NCBI GenBank assembly: GCA_021234155.1
Contig: JAJEKV010000013.1
Span: forward strand, 8,937,193 to 9,001,192
Direction: 5' to 3'
Length of the DNA stretch: 64,000 bases
From: Isoetes taiwanensis
Lineage: Eukaryota; Streptophyta; Lycopodiopsida; Isoetales; Isoetaceae
Below the pieces are notes generated by a model. It did no database searches. It saw only the letters and a program-made list of their open reading frames with translations, and was not told the DNA's origin. The position numbers were made by a program, and so were the translations under genes. How positions within the stretch are numbered: position 1 is the stretch's first letter; every line of letters begins with the position of its first letter. Shown here in pieces: positions 45,480-58,265 of this stretch.

Positions 45480-46960
45480 TGCCCTTTGTTCTTTTACAAT
45501 CCTTGGCACTTTGGGCATACTATGGTCTTTCCTTTCTGGTCCCGGATTAAGTGTCTATTGAAATATAACATTTGGTTTTAGTTCTAGGAATGCATAGGTA
45601 AATGGATTCACTATTTTTTTCGATATAGCGAGCAATAATTGGCTCCTCCTGCACCATATTTGAATGACAGTCCCTCAACCCCTCTTATGTATCATATTCA
45701 ATAACGGTGATCTGCAAGATAGATGCACAGATTGCTTTGTATGACCATATGGAAGCAGTTAGGGCAAAAACACAGGCAGTCGCGGCAACAAGATGAAGTC
45801 TCCAATGAACTAGCACCAAACATCAAGGCATGCATACCCATATTAGAAACCTTCTGCTTCATTTGAACATCCAGAGCTTCCATTTGAACTTCGCAGCATT
45901 TCTGTAATATTAATTCATGTAACGCCAATAATTGTGTATCTTTTTTATGTTTGTATGATATTTGATTCTGCAAAGAGACAGCCTTGCTGGATTGGGGCAA
46001 ACATAGTTAATGTCATCTTTGAACGACAACCCCTTCCTTTCTATGTATCATATTCAATTAAGCTGTCTTGCTGCAATAATGATATTTTTGCAAAAAGATA
46101 GCCTTGCTGGAATGAGGCATACATTATTGAGCTTATCTTTGAATGTTTTTATGTTGAGCAGATTTATCATCCATTATGGCATCATGTTTTTATCTTCAAC
46201 AGATTTTATGTTGAGCATAGAAAATAGAAATGTCCAATACAACTTGACCATAGATGAATGCCTATCTCTAAACAAACATTCGGGACAACAGACGATGACA
46301 ACAATAACGAAATTATACATCACAATCACAAAACTAGCAACCCAATGACCATCGAAAAGGCGACATATGATTTTGATGACAAGCTTGCCTTAGAATTGTT
46401 CGAAAACATTGACAACACCACCAAAGAGAGCTACAACAACCTCATATCTTGTCTTTTTAAACTAGGAAACACTGGTATCTTAAACGCAGAGGCATCATCT
46501 AAAGTATTCAATTTATATCACTTTGACCTAATTAGGCTTTGAGATGTTTTAAAAATCATTTCTGTATTTTTGGTATTCAATTCAATTTAATTTATATTCC
46601 TTTGTCCTAATTTCCACATGCCTTTACTTTCTATGGCCTCTGGCGTGCCTTTTTGCTAGTTTATTTTTTTTTACCATGTCTTTTGCTCTTTTTACGAGCT
46701 TGTTTTTGCATTGGTTTCACATCCTTATAAAACTTTATAATGTGATTTTTTGGAGGACAACTTAGAGTCATATATAGCAATGTTATCCATTTGTATAAAT
46801 TCCCTAAAATTGAAAATAAAAATAAAAATCAAAACGTCAAATTCAAACTCAACAAACATTTTTCTAAGATGGAGTATCTCGTGAACTACTTACACGCCAA
46901 ATTTGAACTCAAATTTGATTTCCTTCTGAAAGTTGTTGTTTTTATATCACAACTGCTTTT
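45480..46960. other. Gene-poor DNA with two unassigned ORFs
   Basis: A 100-codon minus frame (45698-46000) and a 94-codon plus frame (46258-46542, including LALELFENIDNTTKESYNNL) look moderately protein-like, but neither shows a known motif or a clear splice context. I do not assign them. Confidence 0.25.
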
Positions 46961-46975
46961 TGGGAACCAGTACTG

Positions 46976-47145
46976 GTTCTCAGAAGCCAGAAGATAGTTT
47001 TGACCCTGTCACATTCGAATTGCTCTATCTTCCTTCACAGAGTTCGAATTGAGATGTGGTTTTTTGTGCCTTATTCTCAGAAGCCAGAAGATAGTTTTGA
47101 CCCTGTCACATTTGAATTGCTCTATCTTCCTTCAAAGTTCGTTGA
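46976..47145 (+). repeat. Tandem duplication, about 97-bp unit
   Basis: TTCTCAGAAGCCAGAAGATA, then GTTTTGACCCTGTCACATT and GAATTGCTCTATCTTCCTTC, occurs twice (46978 and about 47075). Two copies with few changes. An A run of about 26 bases follows at 47184-47205. Confidence 0.8.
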
Positions 47146-47209
47146 GATTGGTTTTTGATTCTATATCTCGTATGAATTAACATTAAAAAAAAAAAAAAAA
47201 AAAAATTAT

Positions 47210-48900
47210 CAAGACATTTTTACTTTGTATGAACATGAAGCTTTTGGTCCCCTTGGGTTTGCTAGAGCATAACTTACAAAAATGGAAGCTGATACATTTT
47301 TATGTATTTTTCATGTGAAGCATGACTGCCATATGTGAACTTCTGGAAAGGGTTTGGCTAGTTTATGTGTTCTTGATTTTATATGATTTTTTTTGTGAAA
47401 CTTCAAAATGCCTTTTAATGGTCCATCATGGGACAGGTCTAGTGTTAAAGTATATATTTTGCCCCAAATAGAGAGAAAAAAAAAAACCCTATTGGTAAGA
47501 ATATAAATACGAAAAAAAAAATGAAGTTTCTTTCAACACTTGTCCCGTACTGGAAACAATATTGAATCCCCCGGGTCCTGTCTATATTTTCCGGCTGCAC
47601 AAAGGCGGCTGAGTTGAGCGGCTTTTGCAAGCATGCTTGTGATGCTTGGCTTTCTAGCAAGCTGCGATTTTGGAATGAGAGCAAGATCCTTTTTGGGCTA
47701 GTCTTGGCATACAAGCAAGCTCCGATGTTGGAATTAGAGCAAGGTTTTTTTATGTAGGACTGTCGAGTGATTCTTATAACAGCTTGTTTCCTTGTATGAA
47801 TAGTGTTTTAGTTATGACTATTGGAAAGAGCATGCTCTTTGGGTTTAAACCTTTCTAGTTTACAGCTGCAACAAGCCACGCTGTCGAAGGCCATAGCTCT
47901 GTTACTTGAAAATTAAATAGAAATGCGGTCAAAATAGAGTTTCAAACTCATTCTGTCAAGAATGGAATATCTTGTGTACAGCAGCAGAAACAGCTGAAGT
48001 TCTTCCTTCTCATCCAAGCATCACAGTCTGGGCAACTGTTTGGGTGCTGGCTAACGTAACGTGTTTCAGAGTGTTTCGGAATGGGTTTTGAATATGGATG
48101 CCTAGTGAGCATCTACTGCCTAAATTTGGAGTTTTTCCCCTTAAATCCTTTGTTTCAACGCTCAATGGCATTACTCAAATTCGATTCCTGAGGAGCAATA
48201 GACCTTGTTTTTCGACCATTGTGTATTGGTTATTATAGATTTAGGAGCTTAGGACCCGGATTAAGCAATAAGGATGAGTTTACAATACCGAAAAGGGAAT
48301 GCCCTTGGTTTGGTTTTGAGGTATTTTTTATGGAGATTATTTAACTTTTTGGTGATAATCCAAATGAAAATATGTTTTTTAGATACATTGTAGATAAGGA
48401 TGTGATCTTTCCATGAAAGTTAAATTCACCTGAATCGGAGTTTTAAATCACAAGTTATGTTACTTTCAATGCACAAAAAGGATAGAATCAACACCACGTT
48501 GCACAAGCTTGTCAACCGCAACTGATGAGTCAAACATGGCTAGAAAAAACAGTATCTTTATCTAACACCTTCAAAGATGCATAGTTAGGGAGATCCGGTC
48601 TCTATAAATGATGATTCTCCTGAGATCAAGAAATTGTCCAGTGAAATGGCACACCAATGCATGGGACACAAGATTCTAAACACAATGCAAATGCATAGTG
48701 TGATCAATCTCAATAACTGGTAAGTCAGCCAGTATAAAAGCATTTAACATTCATGTGCCTCATAGAAAACACCGCAATTGAACCTTCATACGATCACTTT
48801 GTGCTTGCAATGCATTAAGATATGAGCTTAAGTCTTTCTTATTGTTCTGCAACATGATATCCAATGTAGTAGAAACACGAGCAGATTGCCCGACAACTGC
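47210..48900. other. Gene-poor DNA
   Basis: No supported gene. A minus frame at 47445-47714 is Phe-rich because of A runs. Confidence 0.4.
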
Positions 48901-49520
48901 ACATCACGTTTGATCCAATCATTGAATTGTGTAGAGGATGCCCTAGCCACTGTATCAGAAGAACTCAAGGAGCAAAAGAGGCAGGTAGAGACCCAGCAGA
49001 AGTAGATGGAAAAGAAGCTGAGGTATCATTAGAAGTAGATATGGTGGCTTCTACTTGGAAAGTAGGTAGAGGGACAGATTTGGAAAGAGAAGGGAAGTGT
49101 TGTATGTCCTTGCTCATACTAATAGGAGTAGAGTCAAAAGCAAGAGGATTAAGTCGAAAATTATTTGGTAAATTAAGAAACGGCATTCTAGGGAAAGCTC
49201 CTTATTGAAGTGAAGTGGTGTTTCATTGAGTTGAATGACAAAATGAGTACAATAACCCATAGGGGAACAAACTGATGAATCCCAAAATGAGTGAAGATGG
49301 ACAAAATGATGAATCCCAAATGAGTGAAACGCCAAATACAACTCTAGATTAGACCACCTGATACATAAGATAATTGTGTATAATGCATTCAAGCCCCCAC
49401 ATAGAACATCCAAAAGATCGACATATTATAATGGTCCCAAACTGCAGCAACTGCAATAGTCAGGTCTCGCCTCCCAACCAAGCAATGACTCAAATCCGTC
49501 CAGCTAAGGTACCGCTCCAT
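48901..49520. other. Probable retroelement-derived DNA
   Basis: Minus and plus frames of 70-100 codons overlap here (48927-49208 + and 48965-49413 -) and none has a domain I know. Vocabulary (AAAATGAGTGAAGATGG, purine-rich + strand) resembles the non-coding body at 52000-54500, so both may belong to the same element family. Confidence 0.3.
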
Positions 49521-49540
49521 GTATCCCTCCTGGCCACTCG

Positions 49541-50220
49541 TATAAAAAGCAGCCTCATGCACATCAGAGAGCTTCAAACTGCAAGACCAACCCACATGTG
49601 ACTGTCAACTGTGTTAGGAGCCATCTATGGGCCAAGAGCCAGCAAGCTACAAAGTTGAATTAGAAATACAAGAGCACAATATCAAAATTGAAAAGATGAT
49701 CCATGAGGATCCTCGGAAGCCAAGGGGCGACACCGAGATAGGAAAATATAGGCTCGACCCAGGGGCGTATAGAAAGCAGCCCCATGCACATCAGTAAGCT
49801 CTAAACTGTAAGATCTAACCATATAAGGTTGTGAACTATGTTAGGAGCCATCCACGGGCCAAGAACCAGCAAGCTATAAAGTTGGATTAGAAATACAAGA
49901 GCACAATATCGAAAATTGAAGAGACGATCTATGAGGATCCTCGGAAGCCGCGGGGCTACACCGAGATAGGAAAATATAGGTTCGACCCAGGGGCATATAA
50001 AAAGCAGCCCCATGCACATCAGTGGACTCCAAACTGCAAGACCTAAGTATATGTGATTGTCAACTGTGTTAGGCGTCTTCCACGACCTAAGAGTTAGCAA
50101 GCTATAAAGTTGGACTAGAAATACAAGAGCACAATATCGAAAATTGAAGAGACGATCCATGAGGATCCTCAGAAGCTATGGGGCTATGCCAAGATATGAA
50201 AATATAGGCTCAACCTAGGA
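49541..50220. repeat. 227-228-bp tandem array, three copies
   Basis: AGCCYCATGCACATCAG starts units at 49551, 49778 and 50006. Each continues with AACTGYAAGA, GTGTTAGG, GCAAGCTA, AAATACAAGAGCACAATATC and GAGGATCCTCRGAAGC. The third copy runs out near 50220, 100 bp before the solo LTR. Units are 85-90% alike by eye. Confidence 0.85.
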
Positions 50221-50320
50221 GGGCCTCCCCTTGGTGCCCTCCAGAAGCGCCATGTGCTACGCTCGGAAAAATGCAGAATCTTATCGATCAACACTAAATG
50301 AAAAGTAAAACCCACATAGC

Positions 50321-51915
50321 TGTGACGTCCCCTACTCATATACGGTGCACTCGCCGTATACAAACAGGAGTTCATCCCCCATACCAGCTCCATACTGATA
50401 CAGGGCCCTCCACTTGTCACTGCAACCTTGATGAGTTCCAGTGGGAAGAATGAAGGGGTCATTTTACCCTGTCTCCCTCAGGGCCTACCTAGATGCGGAA
50501 GCGTAAACATACATATCAGTATACAACAACAACATCACATAACCATCTCGAAGGATGGCTCATCACATATCTGCATAGACGAAGATCAGTACATCACATG
50601 AAGAGATCCTACCCAAGGCTCAGACTCAAAGGGGATGACCGACGGCTTGGGTCTCCAGAGGTCATTGCAGACAGAATTCATGGCAATGGATTTGGCTGGC
50701 ATATGAACATGGCTTAGGGTAGTCCGCTCCATCCGCCCCTCCTGTGCACACTTTGCAGAGTAGGTTTGAAAAGTGTTGGGACCTGACTGTAGCCCTCCAG
50801 ATGCATAGCCAAAGGGGCTATTCCTGGGTTGCATCTCCCCAGTTCCGATGGGGCAGGTAGGGATCACTCCCATCAGAGATCTACATGCTGACTCAAGGTG
50901 ACTAGAGGGCCACTGCCCGTACTCGACTTGAACTCCATGGAAGGTGTACACCACCCCAAGAGTGTCGAACCCATGCAAAGCCCTCACGCAGTGGCAGTGC
51001 ATTAGGTCTAGTGCACAGTAGTCCCCGATAGGCCTTACTACCAAAGGGACGTGATCATGAGTCAGAACATGAACCTCCTTATAAGCCAGTCTGGCCCCTT
51101 CACCCACAACCCGGTGTGGTTCTTGTACACAGGTCGAATTTACAGTGTGCTAAAGAGGCTAGCTAGGAGCATCAACTACCAGGCTTTAAGGTCTCTACCC
51201 CCCTTCCCAATACAATGAGTCCATAGAGATACATCATCATACACATCACAGAAGAACTAAAGAACAAGATCTAATCTAATTCATAGAGTTAGGTTCTTTA
51301 GTTAGGGCTCGATATCTAGGGATCTAGATGGCTGCTATGGGCAATTTAATAGGCTAAACCTACTTATTCAATGACTGGGAGGCGGTTTAGGCTATTAAAT
51401 TGACAAAATACCTGATCCTTGGCTCGCTCCTCTTGCTCTGAGTTCGACCATCTTACTGGACTGCTAGAAGATGAAGCTAGAAGGGGAAAAACTGACGAGC
51501 TAGATCGCTCAGACAGAGTTTGGGAGGCGGTTTAGGCTCCTGGAGCAAGAAAAACAGAGACCTAGAATGCTATGGACAAAAATAGCAAGTTAGGGTTTCC
51601 TTTACCTAAATAGACAAGGGGTTAGGGCTAGGGTTTCCCATTATCCCTTTAAGCATGTGGGATAAATGGGTATGGCCCACTTGCCTTTATTAACTAGGTG
51701 GCATAAAGTGTCCACATGGGTAAGTGTGTACACTTGGATAAATGTGCACATGGTTAAATGTGCACATAAATAAATGCACACACCTTGCAAGTTGCCCCCT
51801 ATGGTGCTACTTGCTTGGCTACACGTCGGCGTACACGTCAGTCGGGATGGCGTGTACGCGTGACGAGGCAGTACAGTATACGTCCTGGGACCGTATACTG
51901 TGCTGGAACGTCACA
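50321..51915 (-). mobile_element. F1 solo LTR, TSD ATAGC
   Basis: A 1,595-bp LTR with ends TGTGACGTCCCC (+ left) and GGAACGTCACA (+ right). Perfect 5-bp duplications ATAGC lie at 50316-50320 and 51916-51920. Block order (GAAGGATGGCTCATCACATA, GGTAGTCCGCTCCATCCGCC, CCCCCCTTCCCAATACA) matches the F1 copies in minus orientation. No primer site or internal DNA adjoins it, so it is a solo LTR left by recombination. Sequence is clearly diverged from the copies at 1213-6430. Confidence 0.92.
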
Positions 51916-51920
51916 ATAGC

Positions 51921-54900
51921 AGAGTAAGAGGTGGGGGAGGGGAGAACTCCGTACAACAACAAGATTCAACTCAAAGGAAGCATCGATGAGGAATGCAGGA
52001 GAATGATGGTTCTCTTCTATATAAGAAGAGAACCATAGCATTCTAGGGAAAGGTCCTTATGCACAAATGTCTTCTTCCGACACAAAGAGGAACCTACCTC
52101 AAGCCCCATCATAGATTGCGACCACGCGAGACTGTAAGGCACACCTCGATGCCAAGAAAAATGTAATGATCATGAGACGAGGCAGGATGCCAATGCAAAT
52201 AGAGGGGAAGGGGCCCAAGAACCCCCAGGATAACTGGACTGCATAAGGCAAAGAAGGCACTAAAATCGAATACAAACAACAACTATGGCCACCACCAAAG
52301 CACATGAAATCAAAACTGTAGAACCAACATACCAACAAACTACAGAGAATAACTAATGACGAGACGCTATGGAAGTAAGAACAAAAATACCTAACCTATA
52401 GCATTCATTCACAATGGACTCAAGCGAACTTTCATGAAGACAATGCAAACCCCATAATAACAAACAAGAAAGACCGAAACCATGGACCATGGAATGCATA
52501 AAAAGAGAAGACATGAAGACCGGGGTGAAAGCATGTTAGGGTGTCCCTTAAAAAGTATTATTTAGTGACTAAAAAAGTACCTAAAAAGGTACCCAGGACT
52601 GGGTACTGGGTACCTGTGTAATATGTCAATAAAAGGTACATTTTAGAACTTTTATATATATTTTGGGCTTAGATAGCATTATATTTATCTTAACTTTAAA
52701 TATTAACACGTCCTTGACTTTTATTTTGGGCTTTTGTACTAGTTTTAATGAAAAGAAAAATGAGAAAGTACCCAGTTCTGAAGTACCGTGTATGTACTTT
52801 TGCAGGTTCCAAAAGTGGTACACCTTAACATGCATTTACCCACCGGACATAGTCAACAAGCTAACAAAGAGCACCTGGAACCAAAATTGAAGAATCAACG
52901 TACCAGCAACAAACTACAGTGAATACTATAACAAAACACTACGACGAACAAGGACTAACACCTAAACATATACCCTTACATGCATAACTAGTCCAAGCGA
53001 ACTTTCAAAAGTAGAAACAACATAACCCACAGGAACAAGACGATAGGGACATCGAGATACAAGAACAAAAAGGTTTCATTAAGGTGACAGAAATCTGGAG
53101 CCTGGAATAATGAATATAAGGAACCTAAAGGGAACCATATGACATAGTCGAAAGACGACACCAAGGGACTAATGGACTCAAGAGAGCAACTTGATGAACA
53201 ACTTGATGGCCTTTTGAGACCACCTCCAAAGGGGAACAGAAGAAAGGGCACCATGGAGGCGGCATCAGTAAGAAGGGGTTCCGAGATAGCGAGAGCAAAA
53301 ACAATGTGGACAGATAGGGACAAATGATTGCTAACAAAAGAAGGGGTCGGTAGGGGGGTTGTCAAGCCTGGGCAAATGATAGCCAAAATGAATCCAACTT
53401 AGCACTTGCTGGAAGAAATAGAAAGATTATCAAAAAAAAGCAAGCTGGAGAGGAGGCGGTTGAGAACGCTGGTAGACGAGATGGGTCACTGCCAAGGTGA
53501 GGAAGGCATGAAGAAAACTGAGTGCAACCTGAAACAAAACCATCTAAGAATGCAAGATAACCAACAACATGAACCACTACAACATGCACAAATGTGCGAC
53601 GATGCAACCACATTTTGAAAATTTAAAATGCAGGCCGAAAAGGGGAATGCCATGTGAACATCATGCAGGATGGATGTACACCAAACAAACTCTTTCCATT
53701 TCGTAAGGGTCAATATAGAAAAAGACATGATGATTGGACCAACAAAGCAAGAAGAATTACGATGAATCAAGAGGCAGACAAAGGAGGGAGTCAAGACAAT
53801 AGCAGAGCAAAGATGTTTTCAAGGGATAAATGGACGAACTAAGAATCTATGACAAAAAGCGGGTATAGGCCCTCATAAGGGCATCCATGAGAACCACCGA
53901 GAACATATAAGAAAGGGCATGCATTCACCTACCTATGCCTACCACTAGAAACAAAGCTCAAGAACCTTAGAGCAAAAAAGAATAGAAATAAAAAGAAATG
54001 TGGACGGAGAAATGGGATCAAGAAAAGAGGACTAGAGCACAACAAATCGGAAGATATCGAGGAACAAAAAACAAATGAAGGGGACATCTTGAGATACATG
54101 GAGTAAAAGACCAAATAGAGCAACTGGGACCGCTGGTTGCAACAAAGGTTGAATGGAATGAAGCACTCTCAAAAAAGGGGGAGAAAAAGGAGAAAGTCTG
54201 AGGTAAAACAAATAGAGCAAGCATAGTGAATATTAAATGAAACTGCAGGTAAGAGAGAACGGAGAAAAAAGAGACACTTCTAACTAAACCAACAAACCAT
54301 GTTATATACCAAGGGGAAACGATGTGAAATGGACAAATAGATGCACATCCCACAACTAAAACCTATGGTGCACAGGACGCTACCTAGACTGCAAAGATAA
54401 AAATCCATGGAATAGCCAAGCAATGAATCTGACATCCGACGAAAGTTATTACATGCCCAAATGGATTCTCTTACCCAATTCATGACAATTTTTGGTACAA
54501 AATGCTCATGTGCAAGTGTTTTTACCTGTATAAAATGTAAAGATCAAAGAGCAAAATTAAAGAGATACTCAAAATACTGTGCCCCAACTCATCAAATTTT
54601 CGTCACGTTGTCAAGGAGACACAAAGAACTTGAAGAACCACCATGACTCTGAAAATACCACCCATGAGCAACCTTCCAAACATCTTAACCTCTAAATCAT
54701 CCCATAACAAATGCGAACACGAACTGAGATATGGCTCTGGCAAAAGCCATGTATACGTGGACAAATAATTTTAGCAAAATCCACCAATGTAAAACCTCTG
54801 GCAACAGGTGTTAAAGTCCCCATCGTATAGGTCAAGTGCCAATATCTGGCTTAAAAAAAACCAATATACAAAGAAGTTAATCCCTTGTTGAACTCTGCGG

Positions 54901-55360
54901 ACACCAAGTTGACAATAATCCCAATCAATGTTGACTAGAGATTGCATCACCCACACATAATGTGGGAAAGCGTACCACTCAGTTGAGCCATACTGAATAA
55001 GATGGAGAAAAAATCAAGAAGTCAGTCTTTCGTGGAGCCCTATAATCGCCAAGTCAAAAACAGTTTCTATCAGCGTCTACTCGAGGTGCCACATCCAACC
55101 GAACCATAGCTCGAATCTTTCCACACTAAGAACCCTGTACCTAAAACCAACGAAGGCTTTAAACTATCAAAATTTCTGAAAAAAGGAGAGAACAAGGACA
55201 TGGCAGGCCACCAAAGGAAAACCATCAGCTCTGACAAATACAATACAACCCTCCAACAAAACGAGAACGATTCAACTTTTACGCACCATGTAACTTACAA
55301 AACAAAAGAGGAGTCTAAACCTTTAAATTTCTCGTACTCCCTGTTCTGCGCGAGGATGTA
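51921..55360. other. Non-coding retroelement body, purine-rich on +
   Basis: No pol motif on either strand. The + strand is strongly A/G-biased through about 54300, so the minus strand gives spurious Phe/Leu/Ser-rich frames. A diverged direct repeat lies on each side of the MITE (52321-52440 and 52885-53020; ACCAACA...AACAAACTACAG, CAAGCGAACTTTCA). It may be the body of the element whose 5' LTR is at 56699-58265. Confidence 0.4.
52531..52833. mobile_element. Candidate MITE with GTACC-rich interior
   Basis: GCATGTTAGGGTGT (52531-52544) and ACACCTTAACATGC (52820-52833) form a 14-bp inverted pair with one mismatch. The 303-bp interior is AT-rich with repeated GGTACCCAGGACTGGGTACT-like words and no ORF. 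CATG next to both ends may be the duplication or part of the repeat, so the superfamily is unclear. Confidence 0.55.
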
Positions 55361-55366
55361 TGATTC

Positions 55367-55923
55367 TCAAGTAGTCTTGCCGGATGTCTTGGCATTGAGC
55401 TTATGCCAAGCTGGAAAGGGTGGAGGTGCACTAGATTTCTCGGTGTTTGCCTCTTCTCTTCTTGGCTCCGACGACCCTTCCCCTGCTCCTTGGTGTTTGC
55501 ACAGCTTGTAGGCATTGTCAGACTCGGTGTTGGACGATGATGGTGGTTGGTCGACCTGCCTTTTTGTAATCTTGACTCCCGTGCTGGGCGTCTTCTTGGC
55601 CTTCCATCTTAGGGAGTCCTTGCCTTTCTCTACCCTATGTCGTGCTAGTTCTTCCTTTACTGCCATTCTACCCTTCTTCTCTTCTCTTCTCTTCTCTTTC
55701 TCTTGATTCTTCGGAGGCGTCGAGCCTCCTTTTCTGATGACTCCTCATTTTGGTCCTCCCCCGCCTGATCATCCTGTTCTTGTATCTCCAGGTTCTGCTC
55801 CCGATTCTCGTCCATTTGCTGCTCCTCTTGCCCTTTTGTTTTGCGGATCTTCGGTTCTCTTCCGTTTCTTGGCCCCTCGCGCCTTCTAATGCGTAGCACG
55901 AACTTGGGCGTTTGCTGATCCAT
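55367..55923 (-). pseudogene. Gag-like ORF of the minus-strand F1 element
   Basis: Two overlapping minus frames: 55657-55923 (MDQQTPKFVLRIRRREGPRN, then a very acidic-basic tail) and 55367-55666 (MAVKEELARHRVEKGKDSLR). They overlap by 10 bp at a likely frameshift. The protein is highly charged, Glu/Lys/Arg-rich and low in hydrophobic residues. It starts about 770 bp after the primer site, where gag is expected. No capsid or zinc-knuckle signature is seen, so gag identity rests on position. Confidence 0.45.
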
Positions 55924-56685
55924 CTTCTATCATCATCCTTGCCATATGTTTGGTGCGGGCCATGCTTGATATCGCCTCGATTGCCTCATTGGCGCCCTAA
56001 AATCAGTTTGCAGATCGGAGCTCGGCATAACACAAAGAAAAACACAAATGGCGAAATCTAAGGGATCCATTTGTAGGGTTGGAAATTTTTAGGGTTTCTA
56101 CTAGGGAGTTCATGTTATCTAACTTTTTAAATCTTAAATGTTTGATAGCTTAGAAAACGTGACTTCTTTTAGGCCTAATCATTCCCACTACTTACAGAGT
56201 GTGCCAGGAGGCCTTTTGAAATTCGTAAAAGTGTGTTGGGTGCACTGCATGAGTAGTCGTCCTTTTCGGTTCTTTCATTTATCTTTTTCTATTAATTTCT
56301 TAATGTCCGAATAGATTTTCGTACCTTAACTTTTTATTGAAGCTTACTTAACCTATATGATTACAACATAACTTTATCATGGAGGGTCAACTATGGTCCA
56401 CTACTCACGGAGTGCGCCAGAAGTCATTCTGAGATCTCAAAAACAGGGCTGGGCGCACTGCGTGAGCAGTGGCATTTTTAATAGCCACATGTTTTAGGTT
56501 CCATTAGAATTTAAGCTCATCTTTACTACCTATACCTAGCTAGTAGCTCTTTGTTCTAAGATGGGAAAAAAAAATTCTCTCATCATTCGAGGTTCATGCT
56601 TATGATTTCAACTCCAAACTGAAGATCTAGACTGTTAATGCTACTAGGAAATGGCTAATGCTCGATCTTGTCAACTAAGATTATT

Positions 56686-56697
56686 GCTTTGATATCA
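56686..56697 (-). promoter_or_regulatory. Primer binding site of the minus-strand F1 element
   Basis: On the minus strand TGATATCAAAGC lies one base after the LTR end CGTCACA. It agrees with the initiator Met-tRNA primer site TGGTATCAGAGC at 10 of 12 positions, showing that the LTR at 56699 is a 5' LTR and that the body lies to its left. Confidence 0.7.
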
Positions 56698-56698
56698 T

Positions 56699-58265
56699 TG
56701 TGACGTTCCCTGCTCGTATATGATACCCCGATCGTATATAAACCGGAGATTCCCTCCTGTCAGCCAGTGCGCCAACATGAGGCCGTCTATCTGACGCCAG
56801 ACTCTTGATGGTGAACAAGAATCTGATGGGGAAGAATAGATATGTCATTCATCTCGTCTCTCTCGGCATCGACTTAGCTGCGGAAGGCGCATAAACAAAA
56901 GCATAAACCATCATATCACATCAAATACATGACCAACTCGAAGGGTGGGATCACCATAACAACATCATATCCTAACAATGACAACAATAACAACATCACA
57001 AAGGAAAAGTCCTACCCAGACTCAAACACCTGGTGGTAGACTGACGGCTAAGGTCTTCGGAAGTCAATATAGACAGAATTCATGGCAAATAGATTTGGCA
57101 TGCATAAGAACATGGTCGTTGGGTAGTCCACTCTATCCGCCCCTCCTGTGCATATTTTGTAGATAGGCTTATAAGTATTGGGGATGTGACCATAGCCTGC
57201 CTGGTGCATAGTCAAAGGGACTACTCTTGGGTTGCATCTCCCTAATGCTGATGATGCAGGAGGGGGTCACTCCCCTCCAGAAGGTCCATGCCAACTACAG
57301 GCGAGCTAGAGAGCCACTGCTCATCTACGACTTGAACCCCATTGAGGCGACACATCACCTAGGAGGTGTCGAGCCCATACTTTGCCCGCACTCAGTGGTA
57401 AGCTATTAGGACTAGCCCACAATGTTCCCCGGCCGTCACCAAAGGGATCAACTGTAGCCTGGACAAGCCTTCCTTGTCAGCCGGTTTAACCCCGCCACCC
57501 ACAGCCAGGCGATGTCCTATGCACAGGCTGCATTTATTGGGTACTAATGAGGCTATCTAGGAACATCATCTACGAAGGCTCTGGGTCTCTACCCCCCTTC
57601 CCAATACACAAGAGGTGCACACAGAGATAAACAATCAACATCAAATGAATCTGAAATAATAGAATAACATCCAATCCATGTAATGAAACATGCATAGTTA
57701 GGTTCCTTTGTTAGTGGATGAGATTCCTAGGCTCTATGGGTCGCCTATAGCTAAGAATTGATGCAAGACTGACATAATGCCAGTTGGGAAACCTGATTCA
57801 ATTATATACCCTTGCCTAGCTCCTACTCCTCTAAGGCTAGCCATTCTGCTAAGATGATTTCGGATCGTAGAGCTGCTTGGGGAATTGAGCTCCTTTGCTA
57901 TGGTTCAAGCAAAAAAGGCTCAAGCGTTGCTCGAATTCGTGGTGCTGGGGCTGGAATCTGAAAAGATTCTCTTTTTATGGTTCCTGCCCCTTTATGCTCA
58001 CGAATCTAGGTTTCGGCTATTTGCGTCAAATGGAGTATTGCCATGTGGCAATAGGATCATTGCTTAATAATATATGCGGCTATTTGCGTCAAATGGAGTA
58101 TTGCCATGTGGCAATAGGATCATTGCTTAATAATATATGCAATATAATCGTTCACATGGTTGTACCCTAGGGTATAACCCGTGTACATGTTGTCTGAGTC
58201 AATATGTACTAGTGATGTGGTAGTATAATATGTGTTTATATCATATATTATACTGGAACGTCAGT
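56699..58265 (-). repeat. F1 5' LTR, minus orientation
   Basis: About 1.57 kb. Ends are TGTGACGTTCCC (+ left) and GGAACGTCA then GT (+ right; the canonical final CA is changed). It shares blocks with the solo LTR at 50321 (GGTAGTCCACTCTATCCGCC, ACCCCCCTTCCCAATACACA). No target duplication is seen. It contains a 63-bp perfect tandem duplication (58015-58140). Confidence 0.75.
58015..58140. repeat. Perfect 63-bp tandem duplication in the F1 LTR
   Basis: GGCTATTTGCGTCAAATGGA begins two identical 63-bp units (58015 and 58078), ending TAATATATGC. Each contains the inverted pair ATTGCCA-TG-TGGCAAT. Identity suggests a recent slippage or unequal exchange. Confidence 0.92.

Noticed and set aside
45198-45581. 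127-codon plus-strand ORF with Cys/Phe repeats
   Set aside because: It exists because a 149-bp tandem duplication has no stops in that frame; no homology recognised.
47184-47205. Poly-A tail of a retroposon
   Set aside because: An A run exists, but no SINE or LINE sequence precedes it and no target duplication was found.
53362-54353. Several Phe/Leu/Ser-rich minus-strand ORFs resembling membrane proteins
   Set aside because: They are the complement of A/G-biased + strand DNA and lack start or splice context; composition artefact.
50321-58265. A single full-length element with LTRs at 50321-51915 and 56699-58265
   Set aside because: Both LTRs are minus-oriented, but the left one has its own perfect ATAGC duplication on both sides and no polypurine tract at its inner edge, so it is a solo LTR.
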